Origin: Pleurotus ostreatus/Saccharomyces cerevisiae fusant
Lineage: Eukaryota; Opisthokonta
Direction of reading: 5' to 3'
Length of the DNA stretch: 64,000 nt
NCBI GenBank assembly: GCA_024196135.1
Contig: JAMQCK010000072.1
Coordinates: 1 to 64,000, forward strand
The position numbers and the translations under genes are program-made. The notes under the pieces were generated by a model. The model did no database searches, was not told the origin of the DNA, and saw only the letters and a list, made by a program, of their open reading frames with translations. This document shows, piece after piece, positions 56,752-64,000 of the stretch. The first letter of the stretch is position 1, and each line of letters begins with the position of its first letter.

Positions 56752-59147
56752 ATGTCCAGCATCTACCGCGCCGCGTCGCCGTACGGGCGCTCGGCGTCCC
56801 CGAATCCGTACGGGGCGCATCCTCCTGCGTCCCCGTACGCGCAGCCGGCGAGCATCCCCTATGGCGGGCAGCAGGCGGGATCTGTGTATGGGCAGCCTGC
56901 AGCGCCCTCGGGGTACGCGGCGGCGCCGTACGGGCAGGCCCCGACGACGCCGTATGCGCAGCCAGCGACCTCGCCCTATGCACCCACCGCGCCCTCGCCC
57001 TACGGCCAGCCTGCCGCGTCCCCTTACGCAACATCGACGCCCGCGTACGGTGCGCGCGCGGCCTCGCCGTACGCGCAGCCCTCGATGCTGCCGCACACCC
57101 CTGGGCCCACCACGCCGTACGGCGACCCCGGCATGGGCGCGCCACAGCCTCAGACGCAGGGTCAGGCATCGATCCAGCCTGGTTCAATCACGTATACCAC
57201 ATCCACGGGGCCCGATGGGCGCCTCGTGTACCATCCGTTCAAGTGAGTGGCGAGGGTATGAAGGAGTGGCGATCGATGCTGATCGCGTTCGTGTAGAGCC
57301 GTCCCCGCGTCGTACAAGACGTCGTCGGGCATCGTGTCTGGCATTCAGTGGGTGCCCGCGGAGGCGACATCCGTGCTGCCGAGTGGCGCGCAGCCGGCGA
57401 ATGACGACTTCGTGTCCTCGTGGACGCGCACGGGCCGCCTGAACGCTGAGGAGGAGCGCTCGGTCAAGGAGTGGTGCGTCCTGGCTTAGTATTTGGTAAT
57501 ATTTGTTCGTTATACTGACGTCGATGTAGGCAGCGCGACGAAGATCGCCGCCGTCGTCGCGAGGAGCGCGAGGCGTCGCACCGCGTGAGGGAGAAGTCGC
57601 GCGTGCGGGAGCGCTCCTCTGTGAGAGGCGACGACTTCGAGCTCGAGAGGGCGCGCGACCGTGACAACGCCGCTCGCTCGCGCCGCAAGAGCTTCGTGGG
57701 GCCTGCTGCGTCTCCGTACGCCGCCACACAGGTGTACGGCGCGCAGGGCATGCCTGGTGGCACGAGCCCCTACGCGCCGCCCGCGTCCCCGTATATGGGT
57801 AGCAATGCTGGCGGATATGCGGGGAGCACTGCGGGTACTGCGGGAGGGTACGCGGGGAGCGCTGCTGGAGGATACGCCGGCAGTGCTGCCGGTGGGTACA
57901 CCCGCGAGCGCAAGTACAGCACGGGCGAGCAGCTTGCGTCGCATATGGCAGACCTTGACCTCGACCGCGGTGTGGACTACAACACGCGCCAGTCGCGCCG
58001 CCGCAGTGCTTATGGTGCACCGGACGCAGGAGGCTACTCCACGCGCCCTACTACTCCTGGCTATACTGGCCAGGTGTACCCGAAGGTAGGTTACTTCAGT
58101 TTGAGCAGGCTCTGTAGCTGACCAAATCATCAGGGCCACATCATGGAAGGTCAGCCTATCCCTCCGGGCCAACCGTACCCAACTGCGCGCTCGCGTGCCA
58201 CCACTCCGGCGCCGCCTTCGCACACACCCCTCCCTGGTATGCTAATGCCCTCCTCCACAGCAGGCGCCTTCTCTGACCCCTACGCAGGCACGACCAGCTC
58301 CGCCTACGGCGGCCCCGTCACCTTCCCCTCCGCCGGTGTTGGCGGCGCCTCCCCGAACATGAGCGGCAACCTCGCCCTCGCCGGCGGCCCGCCCTTCCTC
58401 CCCGAGACCGGCCAGCTTGCGCCGCCCGAGTCCTTCAGCCGCCCGCCGAACGCGGCGATGCCCTACACGCCGTTCACGAGCCCGATGTACATCGCGCAGA
58501 TGGCGGACATCGTGCGCGATATCCCGCCGATGCCGCTCGTGCTGGGCCCGCACGATGTCTCGCACGAGGACTGGACGCGGATGATGGCGGACATTGCGAG
58601 GGCGTGGGCGGGGGTGCTGCCCATCGCGCAGGATGGGCGCAAGCAGAAGCGCTCGTCCCTCGTGTCGCACATGCTGGACGCGTGGAACACGAACTTCTAC
58701 ATGGCGCGCGGGGTCGAGGTCGTGCTCTACAAGGGCCGCGAGCGTCGCTCGGGTCCGGCGTCGGGGATGATGGATGGCGTGCTGCAGGACGGCGGGCTGT
58801 CGGACACGGAAGAATCCGACACGACAGAGAGCGACCTCGACGACGAGAACTCGCTGACCGGCGCGTACGGTGGTGCGTACGGCGGAGGAGGTGCTTACGG
58901 GCGCGGCGCGGACGGCAACTATGGTCGCAACGCGGATGGCCTGTACGGACGCCAGGCCGGGAAGGAGGAGCGTAGGCGCCGCAGGAGGGAGAAGCGCGCG
59001 AGGCGGAAGGAGCGCGAGATGCACAAGGTGTACTCCATCCAGGTTATTTGCCTGCCGTCGGGCGGACCGGGCGGTGCAGGTGCTGTTGCACAGGCTCCGC
59101 CGATGACGCCCGCTGGCATGGCGAGCCCGTACCACCGTGGCTACTAG
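56752..59147 (+). CDS. Tyr/Pro-rich SPYxxP-repeat protein, conserved C-terminal block
   Basis: Function unknown. Exon 1 (56752-57242) starts MSSIYRAASPYGRSASPNPY and is built of many SPY/TPY + A/G-Q-P units. The middle exons hold SSGIVSGIQWVPAEATSVLP, a charged helix SVKEWQRDEDRRRRREEREA and SR/RE-rich sequence, then GGYAGSxAGG repeats and a second set of SPYA. The C-terminal exon has a folded-looking block (SPMYIAQMADIVRDIPPMPL, SHEDWTRMMADIARAWAGVL, SLVSHMLDAWNTNFYMARGV, EVVLYKG), an acidic DTEESDTTESDLDDEN, YGR/GGAYG repeats and the basic RRRRRREKRARRKEREMHKV. Three introns lie near 57243, 57475 and 58087. Low-complexity Tyr and Arg content is typical of phase-separating proteins; that is inference. 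Confidence 0.75.
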
Positions 59148-59522
59148 GTGTGGCACTAGCGTTCGGGAGGGCAACACCAAGATTGCTGGTCTCGGCCCCG
59201 AAGTTTCGCACAGACGGAACACGATTTACGACTTTGATACCTCTGAGAGGAGCGGAGAAGATCTATGTGACTGGGCAAGGAGTGTCTGCCAATCACCATG
59301 TACGGCCTCAATATGTTCTGTATCTCGTTCTTCTTGGATCCCTCACGCCTGTATCAGATTAGCTACAGTATTGCACGCAATTTGCGGAATGGAACCATAT
59401 ATTTATATGTATATCTTCGGCGAGTTGAACATCTAGAGCACGTCGTGATGCTACCTGAAAAAGCATTCGGCTTGTTAGTATGATTGGTGCAGTGGACTTT
59501 GAGGCCAAGACGCACATGTCGG

Positions 59523-59987
59523 TCAACGTCTGCGGTCCGCATCGATGACATAGAAGCCATCCTCTGTCTTCTCTGCATGCTTCAATAGCTCCCTCCCGGA
59601 TGGTTCATCGCTAGGTATGACCGGGGGTGCGTCTTCGCTTGTGTCTGGACGCTGAGCGACTTCTACTCCGGTGGTATCGACGAGTTTAACCGCCTCGACC
59701 AGACGTATAAGCTCCTCTAGCTCGTGCTTGATGCGTTTGTGCTCCTCCGTGCCCTCTTCTGGTGGTACGAGTGCCGACAGGTCGTGTAGTCGACGCAGAG
59801 CAGCGTCTGAGAGCGTCGGCTTCGGGTACGAGGAAAGTAGCTCATGCACCGACCACGTCGGCTCGAGGGGAATCCCAAAGCGGTCTGTCTGCGCCATCCC
59901 CACGCCCCCCGCCTTCGTCGAGTTCCACCGGGCGCATCGCCAGAGGCGCGCCGCATTAAGCGCCCGACGCGAGATGAGTGCAGACAT
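59523..59987 (-). CDS. GATC: Mitochondrial Glu-tRNA(Gln) amidotransferase subunit C (GatC-like)
   Basis: Small subunit of the GatCAB complex that converts Glu-tRNA(Gln) to Gln-tRNA(Gln) in mitochondria. Single exon of 154 aa, starting MSALISRRALNAARLWRCAR, a basic Ser/Arg/Ala presequence. Family features: WSVHELLSSYPKPTLSDAAL, LRRLHDLSALVPPEEG, and the helix-loop ELEELIRLVEAVKLVDTTGV with the characteristic D-T-x-G-V-E. The C-terminal part ends ELLKHAEKTEDGFYVIDADR, similar to the usual GatC tail with a DG.F.V strand. Its ATG is about 100 bp from that of the divergent mS34 gene. Confidence 0.8.
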   Translation of the reverse strand: MSALISRRALNAARLWRCARWNSTKAGGVGMAQTDRFGIPLEPTWSVHELLSSYPKPTLSDAALRRLHDLSALVPPEEGTEEHKRIKHELEELIRLVEAVKLVDTTGVEVAQRPDTSEDAPPVIPSDEPSGRELLKHAEKTEDGFYVIDADRRR

Positions 59988-60087
59988 GCAAGCGCGTTGA
60001 GCCCGGCCCGCACACGCCGATGTGGCGAGCGGGAGCCCCGGGCATTTTTCCACGCCCTCACCTCCGCCTCCGTCTCCGTCACCCGCG

Positions 60088-60560
60088 ATGTTGCCCACCG
60101 CCGCCCGCCGTGCCGCCGGCCCCGCGAACATCGCCAAGTCGCTCGAGCGGCTGCTCCCCAAGCCCAGCGAGCGCCCGCCGACGCTGTCCTCGCTGCCCGC
60201 CTCGCTCCCGCGCGTGCTGTCGCGCACACCGGACGGCGGTGTTGGCCGGCGCGTGCACCAGGTCCGCTGGTCAGAGAAGCAGATCCCGGACTCGTACTGG
60301 GTTGTCTCTCGTACGCAGTTCAAGCTGGGAGGCTCGCATGGGAAGGCGTGGGGCAAATTGTACTGGAAGGGTGCGTGCTGCTTGAGCAGGAGTGGACGAT
60401 GACTTATAGTCGTGCAGGGAAGCCCGTCAGTGACAAGGAGGAGCGGATACGTGGGACACTGAAGTACTCCTGGGCGGAGGGCCCCTCAAAACCGACGAGG
60501 GCAGGGAAGGCAGAAGCAGACGCTGCACAATCATCTGAGCCTCAACATGCGACTGCATAG
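60088..60560 (+). CDS. MRPS34: Mitochondrial small-subunit ribosomal protein mS34-like
   Basis: Probable component of the mitochondrial 37S/28S ribosomal subunit. Two exons (60088-60370, 60418-60560), 141 aa. A basic presequence starts MLPTAARRAAGPANIAKSLE. The family block is VHQVRWSEKQIPDSYWVVSR, TQFKLGGSHGKAWGKLYWKG, matching the W-x-V-x-R-T-x-F-K-x2-x-HGK-x-WG pattern of MRP-S34. The tail KPVSDKEERIRGTLKYSWAE is charged. An in-frame ATG at 60022 exists, but 60088 begins the better presequence. Alternative: another fungal mitoribosomal protein with the same fold. Confidence 0.7.
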
Positions 60561-61239
60561 AGCATGCAGCGCTGCGATCTGGCTCTACCAGTACGTCCGG
60601 TCCATCGTACTTCTGCCATGGTGTTGACAATTGTCCTCAGCTTGTCCCCCTCTATCTACCCTCCCTCCTATGTTCACAATACAAGCATTGTTTGCCCCAC
60701 CTCTGAAATTGACCTCTGAGGCCTGCAACTTGCACACGAGATCTGCTGTCTGAAGTCTATACTGCACTAAATTCTGGACATAATCTCTTTCGTCCGAACG
60801 CGCAGCCTGGTGAATAGCTTGAAGAATCTGAACGCGTCAATGTGTTTCTCCTTGTCCTGTTCTCCCTTCGTCCACATCACAATCGAGCTTACCGGGAATT
60901 TCTCACTTTACTTCTAATATAGTTAAACACCGTTCAACAGTCTGCGTGCGATAATGATAGCGTGCGTGTAATGTAAGAGAACTATGCTGGTGTGCGAGAG
61001 TATGAGTATCCTAGAGGAGACGGCAAATAGAGACGGAAACCGCGAAAAAAACGCACGAATAGTGAATAGACGCGCGGGAGAATATACCGAGCCAATATCA
61101 AGTGTTATGGGGTATGCAGGCCACATGATCATGATGTGACCTGAGACTGAGAGTGGAGGTGAAGAGGCATCAGAGGAAGGGAGCTCGAGAGGAACATCGA
61201 GGCGAAACGAAAACAGCCAGAAAGCAAGCCAACCAACGG
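60561..61239. other. Convergent 3' intergenic region
   Basis: AT-richer spacer between mS34 and the convergent forkhead gene. No gene or RNA is recognised. Confidence 0.5.
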
Positions 61240-63451
61240 CTACGCCACCCTCGCCTTCTTCGCCACCGGCGCCCCCGCCTCCGCCTCATCATCGTCGTCC
61301 ACCACCACAATCGTATCCTCCCCACTCGGCGTCGGGTCCATCACAATCGTCGGCGGCATCGCACCTTGCCCGGTGGTCTTCCCTGTCGCCTTACCTGCAC
61401 CCTTCCCTCCACCACCCGCCTTCCCCTCCCCCTTCCCCTCCTTCCTCGCCCGCTTCCCCGCCTTCCTTGCCCGTCTCTCCTCCCTCCGCTCCTTCAACAC
61501 CCGCACCATCACCCCCGTCAGCTCGCCCAGCGCGCGCCGCGCACCGAGCTTGCCGAGCTCGTCGAGCCGCGCTGCGCCGAGGCCGCCGAAGATGCGCGGG
61601 TCGAGGACAAGGGCGCGCTCGTGGAGGATCATGTACCCTTCCTTGGCAGAGTTGTAAGGTGCGTTGGGGACGTGGTCGGGGTGCGTGGGCGGGATGGGCC
61701 CGAGGGTGATGGGGATGACGACGTCGGGGATGGTGGGGGTGGACTTAGTGGCTGGGGCAGGAGTAGAAGTGGTGGCAGTAGTGGGTGTAGAGGTAGAAGT
61801 AGTAGTTGGTGCAGTAGCGGCCGGCTGAGAGGTAGCAGGCGGTGGCGGCGATGTGACGGATGGCGCCGCCGGCCGTGGAGTCACGGAAGTTGAGGGTAGA
61901 GTTGACGAAGCAGTAGGCGCAGGGGACATGGGCGACTGCTGAGCAGCAGTCGAAGACTGCGCAGGTGTCGTAGTCGCCGGGAAGGTCCATGGCTGAGCAG
62001 TCATGAATGAATACGGATTCGGCTGCCGCTGCCCCAGCGCATGCGCATTGTATGCAAACACGCCCGTCGTCCCCGACACTGCTGTGGTCTGCGTCATCGG
62101 CACAGTCATGGTACCCGTCGCAGGAGTAGCGGGAGTACCAGCGGTACTAGTGCCCGCGCCTGCACCGCTGCCAGACGCAGGGGCAGTCTTGACCGGCAAG
62201 GGCCGAGGCGTCGACGTCATGAGCGGTGGCGGCGGCTCGTTCTTCACGACGCGCTTGGGCGGCTGCTCGGCCTTGACCTTCTTCTTGGCCTCGTTGGCGG
62301 CGCGCGCCTCCTGGTCGATGAAGTTCTGCTCGTAGTCTTCGTCCAGCGACCAGAAGAATCCCTTGCCCCGGTCTCCTCCGCAGCGCTCGCCCTTCTTGAA
62401 TGCGCGGCCAGAAGAAAGGTTGTGGCGTACAGAGGACTGTCGGAATGTCAGCTAGTGTCGAGCTAGCGAGCATATATGCACTCACCATCCATGTTGGCTC
62501 TGCGTATTGGTAGTACTCGAAGTTGTTCATGACCCAGGCGCATATCTCCTGCAGTGTCGCCTTGCCCCCGATGCCCTTGATAGCCTTGTATATCAGCTGT
62601 GCATACGTGTAGGGTGGCTTGGGTGGCATCTCCTCTGGCCGTGGCTTGGGCTTCGGTACGAGAGGCGCGGGCCGCGGTGGTGCGGGCTCATCGGCATCTG
62701 GCTTCTTGCGCTTAGTAGGCCTGCTTGATGAAGCGCGTGATATGGAGTTCGAGTCAGGAAGCTGGGTGTCGGGCGCGCGCTGGATGGGTGGCGGCGTCAA
62801 TGGCGGCTTAATTGGTATCTCCACCTCCTCTGGTTCGGGCTTGGTCTCGGGTCGTGGCGGCGGTGAATGCGAGGGGATAGAGGTGGGTGGCGATATGGAT
62901 GTGATGTCGACGGACGGCGAGCGTGCGCGGTTCGTGGACGAGTGCGAGCTGGGCGAGGGCGTGTCTTCGGGTGGAGGTGGAGGGGGTAGGACGAAGTGGA
63001 ACGTGCGCTGCGCAATCTGGATTTGGGAGCTGTGGAATAAAGGGTCAGCAACGGTGGCGACGCGACATGGCTCGAGGACGTACCGCTCCCCCAAGGGTGC
63101 GCGCGTTCCAGACCCACACCACACTCCATCCACCCACGCGCCGTTTCGCCCAATTACGTCCAGGACAAAGCGGTCAGAGTCCTGGTCGTACTCTATCTTC
63201 GCGTGCAGGCGCGAGACAGACTTGAGCCCGCCCAGGTCAACGTCTACCCGCGCGTTGTCCGCCGCAGCAGACGTAGAAGGCGCCGCGGGGTTCGGAGTGG
63301 TGCGACGTCCGATAGTAATGGAGAGGGTGCGCACGTAGAACGTGTAGCGGGGAAAGACGAGCGAGTAGTACGCGGAGATCTTCTCGGGCGCGGGCTCCGG
63401 GGCCGTCGCAGAGGTCTGCGCGTCGAGCTGCGCGGCGTCCAGGCTCTCCAT
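61240..63451 (-). CDS. FHL1: FHA-forkhead transcription factor, Fhl1 type
   Basis: In yeast Fhl1 sits on ribosomal-protein gene promoters and recruits Ifh1 through its FHA domain. The protein starts MESLDAAQLDAQTSATAPEP (an upstream in-frame ATG lies at 63502). FHA domain: YYSLVFPRYTFYVRTLSITI, GRR, VDVDLGGLKSVSRLHAKIEY, DRFVLDVIGRNGAWVDGVW, then, across an intron, SQIQIAQRTFHFVLPPPPPP. Forkhead domain: PPKPPYTYAQLIYKAIKGIG, LQEICAWVMNNFEYYQYAEP, TWM joined over an intron to SSVRHNLSSGRAFKK and GKGFFWSLDEDYEQNF. A long Thr/Pro/Ser/Ala-rich region follows. The C-terminal segment begins IPDVVIPITLGPIPPTHPDH and ends with a Lys/Gly-rich stretch, an acidic run and AKKARVA. The YTFYV in FHA favours Fhl1 over Fkh1/2. 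Confidence 0.88.
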
Positions 63452-63502
63452 GGCGGGTGCGGCGAGAAGTGAGGCGAGAGGTGATGACGGTTGGGGGCAC
63501 AA

Positions 63503-64000
63503 ACGTTCAAGTCAGCACTTGACCGGAGATTGTCGCAAATAGACGCCACGTGAACGGGATTCCGAGCTAGGCGCGTGACGGCGTTTGCTTGAACGTGCTT
63601 GCAGCGAGGCTGCGCGGGCGAGGATCCCCCTTATCGCAGGAGTTTACGAGAGCCTTGTTCTGGTGAGGAGGGGGAGATGAACGCGGATAGCAAGTTTACG
63701 CTCACGTGAAGAAGGGGTGAAAAACTTCCCAAAAAGGAAAGTTCAACTATCATGATGATCCCTTTTGTCAGCCTTGTTCGATAGCTAACCCTCTGCTCAA
63801 GTGCTACCGTCTAGATGTCAAATTCGACTCCTTTTGGATAGCTAGTATACACGATACATAGGCAGTAGACCACGCAAGACAGCATTAACTTAGCAAGCAG
63901 GCGTGATAGGTGTGGCAATTGTATACAGCGGCCATGAAGGGTATCCGCATTCAATCCTTCTATAGCAACGTCGGTGCTTCTTCATCTCTGTACCTGGTCC
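63503..64000. other. Window-end intergenic region
   Basis: Promoter side of the FHL1 gene. The last 300 bp are AT-richer than the rest. No start of another gene is visible. Confidence 0.45.

Overview
The window looks like nuclear DNA of a filamentous basidiomycete (Agaricomycetes, probably Polyporales; the order is an inference). Genes are packed on both strands and cut by many short GT-AG introns of about 43-60 nt. Intergenic gaps are mostly 100-500 bp, DNA is GC-rich, and the proteins read directly as orthologues of conserved fungal genes. I see no rRNA, tRNA, CRISPR array or bacterial operon.

Layout. 1-7.3 kb is gene-poor: C-rich tandem repeats, then two self-consistent but unrecognised spliced models (minus 1637-2098; plus about 4.9-5.75 kb). 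From 7.5 kb the window is almost fully genic: a ClpX-type mitochondrial unfoldase with a damaged C-terminus (minus), proteasome alpha-6, a MYND zinc-finger protein (minus), kinesin-8, RanBP1/Yrb1 (minus), a p24/Emp24 cargo receptor, an Efm6-type lysine methyltransferase (minus), a hypothetical protein, dihydroorotase (minus), a membrane-anchored acyl-CoA-binding protein, class III alcohol dehydrogenase/SFA1 (minus), Vfa1, a large RGG-rich protein, a secreted M43 metalloprotease, an MTP18-like mitochondrial protein, an SDR oxidoreductase, a large disordered protein with a CUE-like tail, and a HEI10-type meiotic RING protein (minus). A base-composition anomaly (about 45.66-46.82 kb) resembling a retroelement fragment follows. 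Then come a lysine-rich nuclear-type protein, a PIP-box/SPVK protein (minus) sharing a promoter with dUTPase, Mpo1 (minus), Sec22, a Tyr-rich SPY-repeat protein, GatC (minus) divergent from mS34, and an Fhl1-type FHA-forkhead factor (minus).

Most genes are housekeeping and are not functionally linked. Two divergent pairs do make sense together: dUTPase with a putative PCNA-binding/CDK-target protein under a cluster of three ACGCGT (MCB) elements, and GatC with mS34 (both mitochondrial translation) about 100 bp apart.

The least ordinary observations are: the PIP-box/SPVK protein and its S-phase-type promoter; the HEI10 gene with 7-, 13- and 18-nt microexons and a probable GC-AG intron; the ClpX gene whose Walker A motif lies in a 17-nt microexon and whose sensor-2 region seems lost; and the foreign-looking segment abutting a protein with tandem SUMO-type motifs. 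Exon boundaries were read by eye from splice consensus and family conservation; no alignment or RNA evidence was available.
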